This document shows positions 15,712 through 25,211 of a stretch of 64,000 nucleotides of DNA, in pieces. Both the position numbers and the translations under genes were made by a program. Where the stretch lies: positions 62,001-126,000 of the forward strand of contig NZ_VKDF01000003.1 of assembly GCF_007096355.1 (NCBI RefSeq). Reading direction: 5' to 3'. This stretch comes from Paracoccus sp. M683 (GTDB lineage Bacteria; Pseudomonadota; Alphaproteobacteria; Rhodobacterales; Rhodobacteraceae). The notes beneath the pieces were generated by a model. The model was given only the letters and a program-made list of their open reading frames with translations, was not told the DNA's origin and searched no databases. Positions within the stretch are counted from its first letter, which is position 1. Every line of letters starts with the position of its first letter.

Positions 15712-16989
15712 ATGCCCCGAGTCTTGCTTACCCGTCCGCTTGTCCTGGCCACAGCGCCGGCCTTGGCACTGGCCTTGCCGGCATGGGCGGCCGACCCTGC
15801 GGCCGTCGTCGCCAATTACGCCGATCTTGCGCAGGCCGGCTATCACGACAGCCTGACCACGGCGCAGACGCTGCGTCAGGCGGTGGGGACGCTGGTTGAA
15901 CAACCCTCGCAGCAGACGCTGGAGGCGGCGCGGCAGGCCTGGCTTGATGCCCGCGTGCCCTATCAGCAGACCGAGGCCTTCCGGTTCGGCAATCCGATCG
16001 TCGATGATTGGGAAGGCCGCGTGAATGCATGGCCGCTGGACGAGGGGCTGATCGACTATGTCGATCCGGCCTATGGCGGGGCCAGCGACGAAAACGACTA
16101 TGCGGTGCTGAACGTTATCGCCAATCCGCAATTCCAGTTGTCGGGCGAGGAAATCGACGCCAGCACGATCACCCCGGCGCTGATCCAGGACAAGCTGCAC
16201 GAGGCCGACGCGGTCGAGGCGAATGTCGCCTCGGGCTATCACGCGATCGAGTTCCTGCTGTGGGGGCAGGATCTGAACGGCACGGATGCCGGCGCTGGCC
16301 AGCGGCCCTTTACCGATTTCGCGGCGGGCGATGCCTGCACCGGCGGAAATTGCGACCGGCGGGGACAATACCTGATTGCCGCGACCGATCTTCTGATCAG
16401 CGATCTGGAATGGATCACGGCGCAATGGGCCAGCGACGGCGAGGCGCGCGCCGCCGTCACCGCCGATCCGCAAGCCGGCCTTTCGGCAATGCTGACCGGC
16501 ATGGGCAGCCTGTCCTATGGCGAATTGGCGGGCGAGCGGATGCGCCTTGGCCTGATGCTGAACGACCCCGAGGAAGAACATGACTGCTTCTCGGACAACA
16601 CGGTGAACAGCCATTACTATGACGGGCTGGGCATTCGGAACGTTTATCTGGGCAGCTACACCCGCCCCGATGGCAGCACGATCAGCGGCCCCTCGCTGGC
16701 CGATCTGGTTGCGGCTGCCGATCCCGCCATCGACACGCAACTGCGCGGCGAACTCGATGCCAGCGTCACCGCACTGGATGCGCTGCGTCAGGCGGCGCAG
16801 GGGGGCATGGCCTATGATCAGATGCTGGCGCCCGGCAATGCCGAGGGCGAGACGCTGATCATGGCGGCAGTGGACGGTCTGGTCACGCAGACCCGCTCGA
16901 TCGAGCGCGCGGTGACGGTGCTCGGGCTGTCTGCGATCACGGTCGAGGGCTCGGACAGCCTGGATAATCCGGGCGCGGTCTTTCAATAG
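15712..16989 (+). CDS. imelysin family (M75-like) periplasmic protein
   Basis: 425 residues with a signal peptide (cleavage expected near LALPAWA-AD, residue 26). The imelysin signature GYHAIEFLLWGQD (GxHxxE) lies near residue 180, and the repeated helical-bundle halves are visible. Related proteins (IrpA, EfeO C-terminal domain) are iron regulated and bind metal in the periplasm. First gene of a four-gene unit with a di-heme oxidoreductase, a second imelysin and a DUF1513 protein, 12 bp before the next gene. Iron handling is inferred from the family. Confidence 0.9.
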   Translation: MPRVLLTRPLVLATAPALALALPAWAADPAAVVANYADLAQAGYHDSLTTAQTLRQAVGTLVEQPSQQTLEAARQAWLDARVPYQQTEAFRFGNPIVDDWEGRVNAWPLDEGLIDYVDPAYGGASDENDYAVLNVIANPQFQLSGEEIDASTITPALIQDKLHEADAVEANVASGYHAIEFLLWGQDLNGTDAGAGQRPFTDFAAGDACTGGNCDRRGQYLIAATDLLISDLEWITAQWASDGEARAAVTADPQAGLSAMLTGMGSLSYGELAGERMRLGLMLNDPEEEHDCFSDNTVNSHYYDGLGIRNVYLGSYTRPDGSTISGPSLADLVAAADPAIDTQLRGELDASVTALDALRQAAQGGMAYDQMLAPGNAEGETLIMAAVDGLVTQTRSIERAVTVLGLSAITVEGSDSLDNPGAVFQ

Positions 16990-17001
16990 GGGACAGGGAT
17001 C

Positions 17002-18576
17002 ATGCAGGGGGGCAGGGTGCCCGCGACAGCGGGCTTGATCGCGGTGGTGGCCTGTCTGCTGATGGCGGCCACCAGCGCCGGCGCCGACCCTCTTGCCGAT
17101 GATCCGCATCTGAACACGGTTCCGCGCAGCCCGGCAGAGGCCGCGCGGATCAGCACTGTCACCGCGCCCACGTCCGATTTCAGCGCGCCCGAGCCCTTCG
17201 AGGCCAATCCCGGCGGGGCAGCGACCGTGCGGGCGATGGCGACGGCGGATGCCTTTTCCCAGTTCTCGGCCAATCTGTCCTTCGAGGATGAACTGCGCTT
17301 CAAGCTGGGCAATGCGCTGTTTCGCAAGCTGTGGGTCTCGTCTCCTTCATCCACGCTGGCATCGGACGGGCTGGGGCCGCTGTATAACGCACGGGGATGT
17401 CAGTCCTGCCACCTGAAGGACGGGCGCGGCCAGCCGCCGATGGACCCGGAACAGACTGGCGCGCTGTCCATGCTGATGCGGCTGTCGGTGCCGGTTGCCC
17501 CGGATGCGCCGGTCAGCGCGCTTTCGGCCTATCTGGCAGGTCGTGACGGTGCGCCTGTCGCGGCCACGATGCCCGATCCCGTCTATGGCAACCAGTTGCA
17601 GCCGCTGGCGACGCCGGGTCAGACGCCCGAGGGACGGCTGGCTGTCACCTGGACCGAGGAACCCTTTGCCTTTCCCGATGGCGAACAGGCCAGCTTGCTG
17701 CGCCCCGACTGGCGCATCGACAGCCCGCATTACGGCCCCTTCGCTGACGGGATCATGATCAGCCCCCGGATCGCGCCCCAGATGATCGGGCTGGGGCTGA
17801 TCGAGGCGATTCCGGCGGCCGATATTCTGGCAGGCGAGGACCCTGACGATACCGATCGCGACGGCATATCGGGCCGGGCGGCGGTGGTCATCAGCCCCGA
17901 ATTTCAGCGCCCCGTGCTGGGACGTTTCGGGCTGAAGGCAGGGGCGGCGACGATCCGCGAACAATCGGCCGCGGCGTTTTCGGGCGATATCGGCATCTCG
18001 ACCCCTCTGGTTCCGGCCCCATGGGGCGAATGCAGCGCAGCGCAGGCCGATTGCCGCAACGGGCCGCATGGCGATGGCGATGCGCGCGGCACCGAGATCG
18101 ACGAAGAGGGGCTGGACCTTGTCACCTTCTATTCCCGCAATCTTGCGGTCCCGGCCCGCCGCGATCTGGACGATCCGCAGGTGCTGGCCGGCAAACAGCA
18201 ATTCTATCAGGCTGGTTGCACCGCCTGCCACCGCCCGAAATTCGTGACCCATCGCCTGTCTGACCGGGCCGAGCAGAGCTTTCAGCTGATCTGGCCCTAT
18301 TCCGATTTCCTGCTGCACGATATGGGCGAGGGGCTGGCCGACAACCGCCCCGATGGCCGCGCGACAGGTCAGGAATGGCGCACGCCGCCGCTTTGGGGGA
18401 TCGGGCTGACAGGGCAGGTCAGCGGCCATACCCGCTTTCTTCACGATGGCCGGGCACGTAACCTGACCGAAGCAGTGCTGTGGCATGGTGGCGAGGCGCA
18501 GACCGCCCGTGACCATTTCGTCAGCCTGTCCCCACAGGATCGCGCTGCGCTGATCCGCTTTCTGGAAAGTCTGTGA
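17002..18576 (+). CDS. di-heme oxidoreductase family (DUF1111) protein
   Basis: 524-residue exported protein: N-terminal signal (GLIAVVACLLMAATSAGA), then two c-type heme sites, CQSCH (RGCQSCHLKDGRG, near residue 135) and CTACH (GCTACHRPKF, near residue 410). This layout matches the DUF1111 'thiol oxidoreductase' family, distantly like MauG/cytochrome c peroxidase. It sits between two imelysin genes, the arrangement seen in predicted iron-uptake operons, and probably handles electrons for metal redox in the periplasm. Confidence 0.9.
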   Translation: MQGGRVPATAGLIAVVACLLMAATSAGADPLADDPHLNTVPRSPAEAARISTVTAPTSDFSAPEPFEANPGGAATVRAMATADAFSQFSANLSFEDELRFKLGNALFRKLWVSSPSSTLASDGLGPLYNARGCQSCHLKDGRGQPPMDPEQTGALSMLMRLSVPVAPDAPVSALSAYLAGRDGAPVAATMPDPVYGNQLQPLATPGQTPEGRLAVTWTEEPFAFPDGEQASLLRPDWRIDSPHYGPFADGIMISPRIAPQMIGLGLIEAIPAADILAGEDPDDTDRDGISGRAAVVISPEFQRPVLGRFGLKAGAATIREQSAAAFSGDIGISTPLVPAPWGECSAAQADCRNGPHGDGDARGTEIDEEGLDLVTFYSRNLAVPARRDLDDPQVLAGKQQFYQAGCTACHRPKFVTHRLSDRAEQSFQLIWPYSDFLLHDMGEGLADNRPDGRATGQEWRTPPLWGIGLTGQVSGHTRFLHDGRARNLTEAVLWHGGEAQTARDHFVSLSPQDRAALIRFLESL

Positions 18577-19580
18577 TGCGCCTGACCCGCCCGCTGTTTC
18601 TTGCGACTGTGCTGGCCCTCGGGTTGGCCCAGCCCGCCGCTGCCGATGTTCCCCGCGCCGTGCAGGACCAGATCCTGCCCGGATTTGCCGATTTTGCCGG
18701 CGCCGCGCGACAGTTGGCCGATGCCGCCGGGGCCGATTGCGATGCACAGGCGCTGCGCCCGGCCTATGACGCGGCATTCGATGCATGGATGCGGGTCGGC
18801 CACCTGCGCCTTGGGCCCGGTGAAACCGCGGTGCTGTCCATTGCCTTCTGGCCCGACACGCGGGGGGCGGGGTCGCGGGCGCTGGCGCGTCTGCTGGCCG
18901 ATCGGGATCCGGTCGCGGATGACCCGGTGCGCTATGCACGGGAATCGGCGGCTGCCCGAGGCTTTTTCGCCTTCGAGGCGCTGGTGTTCGACGACGCATA
19001 TGCCGCAGAGGAAGGTGCGGCGACCACTTATCGCTGCCAGTTGATCACCACTGTTGCGGCCGATCTGGCCGCGCAGGCAGAGGCACTGGATCGCGATTGG
19101 CGCGACGGCTTTGCACCGGTCCTGACCAGCGCCGGCCAGCCCGGAAATACGATCTATCTCGCTCCGCAAGAGGCGGTGCAGGCGCTGTATACGCAATTGA
19201 TGGTGGGCCTGGAATTTACCGAAGATCAACGCCTTGCCCGCCCACTGGACAGTTTCGACAACCCCCATCCCAAGCGTGCCGAGGCATGGCGCTCGGCCCG
19301 GTCGCTGGCGAATCTGCGGGCCTCGCTGGCGGCACAGCGGGCCTTGGCGCTGGCGCTGGTCGACACGCCGATCCCGGTGACGCAGGCGGCGTTTGACGCG
19401 GCCGATCAGGCGGCCGAACGGATCGTCGATCCGGGTTTTCAGGACATTGGCGATCCGCAGGCATGGCTGCGTCTGGACGTGCTGCGTCAGCGGGTCCAGG
19501 CTGTCCGGCAGGCGGTCGAGGCCGAAATCGGCACGGCGCTTGGTGTTGCGGCCGGGTTCAACTCGGCGGATGGGGACTGA
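18576..19580 (+). CDS. second imelysin family protein
   Basis: 334-residue exported protein starting MRLTRPLFLATVLALGLAQP with a cleavable signal. It has an imelysin-like helical fold (AYDAAFDAWMRVGHLRLGPG, FFAFEALVFDD), but the GxHxxE motif of the first imelysin is replaced by ARGFFAFEALVF, so metal ligands may differ. The ATG at 18576 shares a base with the previous stop (TGATG); a GTG one codon earlier is possible. Probably partners the upstream imelysin and cytochrome. Confidence 0.88.
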   Translation: MRLTRPLFLATVLALGLAQPAAADVPRAVQDQILPGFADFAGAARQLADAAGADCDAQALRPAYDAAFDAWMRVGHLRLGPGETAVLSIAFWPDTRGAGSRALARLLADRDPVADDPVRYARESAAARGFFAFEALVFDDAYAAEEGAATTYRCQLITTVAADLAAQAEALDRDWRDGFAPVLTSAGQPGNTIYLAPQEAVQALYTQLMVGLEFTEDQRLARPLDSFDNPHPKRAEAWRSARSLANLRASLAAQRALALALVDTPIPVTQAAFDAADQAAERIVDPGFQDIGDPQAWLRLDVLRQRVQAVRQAVEAEIGTALGVAAGFNSADGD

Positions 19581-19584
19581 GGTA

Positions 19585-20664
19585 ATGCGCAGCGATCGAC
19601 GCCGGTTCATGGCGGCACTGCTGGCGGCTTCGACCGTGCCGCGCCTGTCCTGGGCCGATGCCGGCAACCCGGCCTTTCTGGCCTGCGCGCGCGAGGCCGA
19701 TGACAGTTTCGCCCTTTATGGCATGACCGAGTCGGGGGCGGATAGCTTCCGCGTGGCTTTGCCGGCGCGCGGTCATGCCGGGGCTGGCCATCCGACACGG
19801 CCAGAAGCGGTGGTCTTTGCCCGCCGGCCCGGTGCCTATGCGCTTGTGATCGACTGCGTGGGCGGCGGCGTTTTGCACCGGCTGACCCCGCCCGAGGGCC
19901 GGCAGTTCAACGGTCACGGCGTCTTTATCGGGGGCGGCGAGATCCTGGTCACGACCGAACAGCGCGCCAGCGACAGTGCCGGGCTTCTGGGCCTGTGGGC
20001 CGCCCGTGACGGCTATCGCCGCATTGCCGAGTGTCAGACCGGCGGCATTGGTCCGCATGAGGTGGTGCGGCTTCCCGGTGACCTGCTGGTGGTCGGCAAT
20101 GGCGGTATCGCCACTGACCCCACTGACCGGACCAAGCTGAACATCCCCGACATGCGCCCCAATCTGGCCTATCTTTCGCCGGAAGGGGCGCTGCTGGAAA
20201 CGGTCGAGCTGGCGCAGGCGCTGCATTTCAACTCGATCCGCCATCTGGCGGTGGGACGCGACGGGTTGATCGGTTTCGCGATGCAATGGGAAGGCGATCC
20301 GATCGAGGCCGTCCCGCTGCTGGGCCTGCACCGGCGCGGCAAGGCGCCGATCCTTGCCACCGCGCCCGAGCCGGAGCAGCGCGTCTTGCAGGGCTATGCG
20401 GGCAGCATCGCCTTTGACAGGGCTGGGGATCAGGTCGCGATAACCTCGCCGCGTGGCGGGCGTCTGCATCGGTTTGACGCATCGGGGCGTTTTCTGGGCG
20501 CGGTGACGCGGGGCGATGTCTGCGGTCTGGCAGGGCTGGATGGCGGCTTTCTGTTGACCGATGGCGGCGGTGGTATTCTGGTTGCCGAAGATGCGGGGAT
20601 CCGCGCACTTGGTTTGCGGGGGCGCAGCTGGGACAACCATGTCATTGCGCTGCCCCGGACGTGA
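19585..20664 (+). CDS. DUF1513 domain protein, Tat-type signal
   Basis: 359 residues. The N-terminus MRSDRRRFMAALLAAST looks like a twin-arginine signal peptide, so a folded, possibly cofactor-bearing export is likely. The body has WD40/beta-propeller-like repeats (GHGVFIGGGEILVTTEQ, GIGPHEVVRLPGDLLVVGNG, NSIRHLAVGRDGLIGFAM), as in DUF1513. It ends the imelysin operon, five bases after the second imelysin. Function unknown; a periplasmic partner for iron uptake is inferred from context. Start at 19585 was chosen for the Tat motif and the preceding GAGGT. Confidence 0.88.
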   Translation: MRSDRRRFMAALLAASTVPRLSWADAGNPAFLACAREADDSFALYGMTESGADSFRVALPARGHAGAGHPTRPEAVVFARRPGAYALVIDCVGGGVLHRLTPPEGRQFNGHGVFIGGGEILVTTEQRASDSAGLLGLWAARDGYRRIAECQTGGIGPHEVVRLPGDLLVVGNGGIATDPTDRTKLNIPDMRPNLAYLSPEGALLETVELAQALHFNSIRHLAVGRDGLIGFAMQWEGDPIEAVPLLGLHRRGKAPILATAPEPEQRVLQGYAGSIAFDRAGDQVAITSPRGGRLHRFDASGRFLGAVTRGDVCGLAGLDGGFLLTDGGGGILVAEDAGIRALGLRGRSWDNHVIALPRT

Positions 20665-20769
20665 GATCCCGCAGTTCGGCACATCATGTGCTGATCCTGT
20701 CACTTGTCCGGTATGGTGCGGAACGGTCGAGGTTGAAAACCCGCCGACCTGCGATGTCAGATAAGCTTG

Positions 20770-20844
20770 GCCAGCACTGACCCGGCCAGCAATGGTCTTG
20801 CCAGCACTGATCCTGCCAGCGCTGATCCGGCCAATGCCGGGCGC
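20770..20844. repeat. five tandem 15-bp repeats
   Basis: Units begin at 20770, 20785, 20800, 20815 and 20830 with consensus GCCAGCACTGATCCG; units 1, 3 and 4 are closest (GCCAGCACTGACCCG, GCCAGCACTGATCCT, GCCAGCGCTGATCCG), units 2 and 5 more diverged. They lie in the intergenic region between the convergent DUF1513 and CAP genes. 15 bp is a multiple of three but no gene is apparent here. Confidence 0.8.
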
Positions 20845-20864
20845 AGTCAAAGCGACAGGGGCGG

Positions 20865-21395
20865 TTACCAGCTGAAGGGGCGGATGCGGGCGTTCGACTG
20901 TTCCTGCACGCCCGCGACATTTCGGCAGTCGGTGGCATAGACCCCGACCCAATAAAGCTGCCCATTGCCATCACGTGCGACGCCAAAGCCCATGGCACGG
21001 GCACGAGGGTCGTGCTGGTTGCGCGCATGACTTGCCGATGATTGCCAGGCGCGCACCGTCAGATCCGCTGATTTCGTGCCCTGTGCGACGTTTTCGGCCG
21101 AGAAGCATGCGCGGAAGCCGGCATTCCTGATCCGCCCCATGGGACGGGCGCCATTGCCGCTGCGATGGCTGACCGCCTGCCGCCGGGCAAGGTCGCAGGC
21201 ATGGCGTTGCGCCGCCGCGTTCAGCCGCCGGTCGATGCGCAGTTCCTGCTGCCCGCGCGCGGCCCTGGTCTGGTTGGTCTGCTGCCCAAGGGTGGCGACA
21301 ACCGCGCCCAGATCCTTGACGTCACAATTGCTGGCCGCCGCCATGGCCGGCGCCCCGAACAAGGTGATCAGCAGGGAAATGGCGAATATCCGCAT
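20865..21395 (-). CDS. CAP (SCP/PR-1) domain protein
   Basis: 176-residue secreted protein with a signal peptide (MRIFAISLLITLFGAPAMA). The CAP fold is shown by RLNAAAQRHACDLARRQAVSH (active-site-type His), GFRACFSAENVAQG (Glu of the ENVA motif), AWQSSASHARN (HARN) and MGFGVARDGNGQLYWV. Six or so Cys suggest disulfides in the periplasm or outside the cell. Bacterial CAP proteins have no settled function. Faces the DUF1513 gene across the tandem repeats. Confidence 0.92.
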   Translation of the reverse strand: MRIFAISLLITLFGAPAMAAASNCDVKDLGAVVATLGQQTNQTRAARGQQELRIDRRLNAAAQRHACDLARRQAVSHRSGNGARPMGRIRNAGFRACFSAENVAQGTKSADLTVRAWQSSASHARNQHDPRARAMGFGVARDGNGQLYWVGVYATDCRNVAGVQEQSNARIRPFSW

Positions 21396-21532
21396 GGTTC
21401 CACATTGAACAGTTCATCTCGGATCCTTCTATCAGTGATTGTGTTGATGGAAAGTTGGCAACTCAAAATTTAGCGACATTCCGCTGATCGCGGTGACTTG
21501 CCGCCGATCGGCGCATGGCTTAGGCCACGGGC

Positions 21533-22354
21533 ATGAAAATCCTGTTTCTGGGCGATGTGATGGGCCGCGCCGGGCGCCGCGCCATCATCGAAGAGCTGGC
21601 CGGCCTGCGCGCGCAACTGCGTGCCGATTTCGTCGTGGTCAATGCCGAGAATGCCAGTGGCGGCATGGGGCTGACGGGCGCGCATGCCCAGCAATTGCTG
21701 GATGCAGGCGCCGATTGTCTGACCCTGGGTGACCACGCCTTCGATCAAAAGGACATGCTGGCCTTTATCGAGAAAGAGCCGCGTGTCATCCGGCCGCTGA
21801 ACTTTGCGCGCGAGGCGCCCGGCAAGGGCGCGCGGGTGTTTCAGGATGGGCGCGGGCGCAAGATCCTGGTGGCGCAGGCATTGGGCCAGGTGTTCATGAA
21901 GCGCCCCTTTGACGATCCGTTCTCGGCGGTCGATGCGGTGCTGCGTGCGCATCCGCCGGGCGGGCTGGTCCAGGCGGCGCTGATCGACTTTCACGCCGAG
22001 GCGACCAGCGAAAAAATGGCGATGGGCCATTTCTGCGATGGCCGCGCCAGCGTGGTCGTGGGCACTCATACCCATGTGCCGACCGCCGATGCCCAGATCC
22101 TGAACCGAGGCACCGCCTATCAAAGCGATGCCGGCATGTGCGGCGATTATGACAGCGTCATCGGCATGGACAAGGCCGAGCCGATGCGCCGCTTTCTGAC
22201 CGGGATGACCCGCGAACGGTTTACGCCGGCGAATGACACCGCGACCCTGTGCGGGCTGTTCGTGGAAACCGATGATCGCAGCGGGCTTGCCACCTCGGTC
22301 CGGGCGATCCGCAAGGGGCCGAGGCTGCTGCCCGCCATCGAGACCCCGACGTGA
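21533..22354 (+). CDS. YmdB-like metallophosphoesterase
   Basis: 273 residues of the TIGR00282/YmdB family of calcineurin-like phosphodiesterases. Metal-binding motifs are MKILFLGDVMGRAGR (GDxxG), VNAENASGGMG (NAEN), LTLGDHAFDQ (GDH), ASVVVGTHTHVPT (GTHTH). In Bacillus YmdB hydrolyses 2',3'- and 3',5'-cNMPs. Cytosolic. The next gene starts at a GTG overlapping its stop, so the pair is coupled. Confidence 0.93.
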   Translation: MKILFLGDVMGRAGRRAIIEELAGLRAQLRADFVVVNAENASGGMGLTGAHAQQLLDAGADCLTLGDHAFDQKDMLAFIEKEPRVIRPLNFAREAPGKGARVFQDGRGRKILVAQALGQVFMKRPFDDPFSAVDAVLRAHPPGGLVQAALIDFHAEATSEKMAMGHFCDGRASVVVGTHTHVPTADAQILNRGTAYQSDAGMCGDYDSVIGMDKAEPMRRFLTGMTRERFTPANDTATLCGLFVETDDRSGLATSVRAIRKGPRLLPAIETPT

Positions 22355-23283
22355 GACTGCTGGCCATCCTGATCGCACTCGGGTTGGTCTGGGGATTGCA
22401 GGTCAGTTTGACGAAATTCGCCACGCTGGCGGGGTTTCGTGATTTCGGAATCACCTTCTGGGTGTCGATCATCGACGCCGCGCTGTTGCTGCCGATGGTC
22501 GGGCGGCTGCCGCTGCATGCGGGGGCGCTGCGGGTTTATGCCTTTGTCGGGCTGGTCGGGACGACCTTGCCCTCGACCGCATCGGTCATCGCCGCGCAGC
22601 ATCTGCCGGCTGGCCTTGTCGCCGTCGGGCTCAGCTTTGCGCCGCTGATCGCGCTGCCCGTTGCGGTGCTGATGGGGACGGATCGCTTTTCAGTGCAACG
22701 GGTGCTGGGCCTGCTGGCGGGCCTGATCGGCGTGGTGCTGATCGTCGCGCCGGGGACCGGGCTGGCAGGCGGCGCAATTTCGCCGCTGTTCCTGTTGGCG
22801 CTGATCGCGCCGTTCTTTTACGCATTAGAGGGCAACGTGCTGGCCCGTCACGGCACGGCCGGGCTGGCGCCGATGCAGATGGTGGCGGGCGCGGCCATCG
22901 TGTCGATGGTCATCACCGGACCGGCAGCGGTGATCCGGGGCAGTTTCATTCCGCCTGGCGACCTGCTTGGCCCGGCGGGCGCAGCGGTTTTGGGGGGCGC
23001 GATCCTCAGCGTGTTTGCCTATGTCGGATATCTGTGGCTGATCGGGCGGGCAGGGGCGGTCTTTGCGGTGCAGGTGTCCTATCTGGTGACCGGATTTGGC
23101 GTGATGTGGTCGATGCTGATCCTGTCGGAACGCTTTCCACCGGGGTTCTGGATCGCGCTTGCGGTGGTGATGCTGGGCGTGTTTCTGGTGCAGCCGCGTC
23201 CACCATCCTTGCAGGCGGCGCTGGAATCGGGAAAGAATGCCCCGGATGGGGCGATGGGCGACGATAATGGACGCCCGCAATGA
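22351..23283 (+). CDS. EamA/DMT family transporter
   Basis: 310-residue inner-membrane protein with ten hydrophobic segments and two EamA halves (MRLLAILIALGLVWGLQVS; then LAPMQMVAGAAIVSM). GTG start overlapping the previous stop (GTGA). The hydrophilic C-terminal tail is about 25 residues. Substrate is not predictable; no riboswitch or substrate-specific neighbour is present. Confidence 0.9.
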   Translation: MRLLAILIALGLVWGLQVSLTKFATLAGFRDFGITFWVSIIDAALLLPMVGRLPLHAGALRVYAFVGLVGTTLPSTASVIAAQHLPAGLVAVGLSFAPLIALPVAVLMGTDRFSVQRVLGLLAGLIGVVLIVAPGTGLAGGAISPLFLLALIAPFFYALEGNVLARHGTAGLAPMQMVAGAAIVSMVITGPAAVIRGSFIPPGDLLGPAGAAVLGGAILSVFAYVGYLWLIGRAGAVFAVQVSYLVTGFGVMWSMLILSERFPPGFWIALAVVMLGVFLVQPRPPSLQAALESGKNAPDGAMGDDNGRPQ

Positions 23284-23290
23284 GGGTTGA

Positions 23291-25069
23291 ATGTTCGGAA
23301 TAGAGCTGACCGGAACCGCCTCGGCGATCGCTACGCTGTTCATCATTGCCGGCATGCTGACGCTGTTCGTGCGCGAGACCTATCCGCCCGAGGTCACGGC
23401 CATTCTTGGCGCAACCGTGCTGCTGGTGGTGGGTATCCTTGATCCGGGGCATGTCGCAGGCGTGCTTTCCAACCCCGCGCCCTGGACCATCGCCTTCATG
23501 TTCATCATCGTCGGCGGTCTGGTGCGCACTGGCGCGCTGGACTGGATCGGCCAGAAGGCCGCGCGCCATGCCGGCGATCATCCGATGATGACCCTGGGGT
23601 TGGTTTCGGTCGTGGTCTGCACCATGTCGGCCTTTGTCAACAACACGCCGCTGGTCGTGGTGATGATGCCGATCTTCATGCAGTTGGGCAAAGAGATGGG
23701 GAAATCCCCGTCCAAGCTGCTGATTCCGCTTAGCTATCTGTCGATCCTTGGCGGCACGGTCACGATGATCGGGACCTCGACCAACCTGCTGGTTGACGGC
23801 GTTGCGCGGCAGTCGGGGATGGAACCCTTCAGCATTTTCGAGATTTCGCCCGTGGGTATCCCCATGGCCATTGTCGGGATCCTGTATCTGCTGTTCGTGG
23901 CCCCCAGCCTGCTGCCCGACCGCGATTCCATGTCGCAGCTGATGTCGGGCCGCACCAAGATGAAATTCTTCACCGAGGTCGCCATCCCCGAGGATTCGGC
24001 CCTTGTCGGCAAGGCGCTGGACGAGATCGACATCTTTACCCGCGACACCGCCCGCGTCATCGACGTGCTGCGCGGCGATGCCTCGCTGCGGCGCGATCTG
24101 TCAGCGGTGCGGCTTGAACCGGGCGACCGCGTGGTTTTGCGAACCCCCATGTCCGAGGTGCTTGGCCTGCAAGGCAACAAGGATCTGCGGATGGTCGACA
24201 AGCTGAGTTCGGTGCAGACCTCGACTGTCGAGGTGCTGATCACGCCGGGCTGTCACATGGTCGGGCGGTCGCTTGGCTCGATGCGACTTCGCCGCCGCTA
24301 TGGCGTCTATGTGCTGGCCGCGCATCGCAAGAACCAGAATATCGGCCGGCAGCTGGATGACCTGGTCGTCCGCGTCGGCGATACGCTGCTGCTGGAGGGC
24401 GCGCCAGCCGATATTCAGCGACTGGCCACCGATATGGAGATGGTCGAGGTCAGCGCCCCGTCCGAGCGCGCCTTCCGCCGCAGCCATGCGCCGATTGTCG
24501 TGGCCACGCTGATGGGTGTGGTGGGGCTGTCGGCGCTTGAGGTGGCGCCGATCCTGCTGCTGGCCTTTATCGGGGTTTGCGTGGTGCTGGTCACCCGCTG
24601 CATCGACGCGGACGAGGCGCTGAGCTTTGTCGACGGCCGCCTGCTGGCGCTGATCTTTGCCATGCTGGCCGTGGGGGCGGGGCTGGAAAATTCGGGCGCG
24701 GTGGAACTGGTGGTGGCGCAGGTGGCGCCCTGGCTGGCGACCCTGCCGCCTTGGGCGATTGTCGCGGCGGTCTATCTGCTGGCCATGGCCTTGACAGAAA
24801 CCGTCACCAACAATGCCGTGGCCGTCATCGTCACGCCGGTGGCGATTTCGCTTGGCAATCATCTGGGCGTCGATCCGCGCCCCCTGGTGATTGCGGTGAT
24901 GATGGGGGCCTCGGCCAGTTTCGCCACGCCCATCGGTTACCAGACCAATACGCTGGTCTATGGTCCGGGCGGTTATCGCTTTGTCGATTTTATTCGCGTC
25001 GGCCTGCCGCTGAATTTCATGATGGCGGTGGTCGCCTCGACAGTGATCCCGATCGTCTGGCCGCTGTAG
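23291..25069 (+). CDS. SLC13 family permease with TrkA-C domains
   Basis: 592-residue inner-membrane transporter. N-terminal membrane half ~1-215 (VRETYPPEVTAILGATVLLV; SAFVNNTPLVVVMMPIF), then two soluble TrkA-C domains, ~225-305 (VGKALDEIDIFTRDTARVID) and ~305-390 (GCHMVGRSLGSMRLRRRYGV), then a second membrane half ~400-592 containing ALTETVTNNAVAVIVTPVA. The VNNTP and TNNA motifs match the SNT-type cation/substrate sites of divalent-anion:Na+ symporters. Substrate probably sulfate or a dicarboxylate. A paralogue faces it 0.5 kb downstream. Confidence 0.92.
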   Translation: MFGIELTGTASAIATLFIIAGMLTLFVRETYPPEVTAILGATVLLVVGILDPGHVAGVLSNPAPWTIAFMFIIVGGLVRTGALDWIGQKAARHAGDHPMMTLGLVSVVVCTMSAFVNNTPLVVVMMPIFMQLGKEMGKSPSKLLIPLSYLSILGGTVTMIGTSTNLLVDGVARQSGMEPFSIFEISPVGIPMAIVGILYLLFVAPSLLPDRDSMSQLMSGRTKMKFFTEVAIPEDSALVGKALDEIDIFTRDTARVIDVLRGDASLRRDLSAVRLEPGDRVVLRTPMSEVLGLQGNKDLRMVDKLSSVQTSTVEVLITPGCHMVGRSLGSMRLRRRYGVYVLAAHRKNQNIGRQLDDLVVRVGDTLLLEGAPADIQRLATDMEMVEVSAPSERAFRRSHAPIVVATLMGVVGLSALEVAPILLLAFIGVCVVLVTRCIDADEALSFVDGRLLALIFAMLAVGAGLENSGAVELVVAQVAPWLATLPPWAIVAAVYLLAMALTETVTNNAVAVIVTPVAISLGNHLGVDPRPLVIAVMMGASASFATPIGYQTNTLVYGPGGYRFVDFIRVGLPLNFMMAVVASTVIPIVWPL

Positions 25070-25211
25070 CGGCGATGACCTAGCGTCAAGCATTCTCTGC
25101 CATGTGTCTGATGCAAACCGGCTTTGCGGCATCGGCGGTTGTCCGGGGCGACGCGGTCGTCCATCTTTGCCGTCAGGGGGGACGACGTAGACGACTGCAA
25201 GGAGTCCTGAA

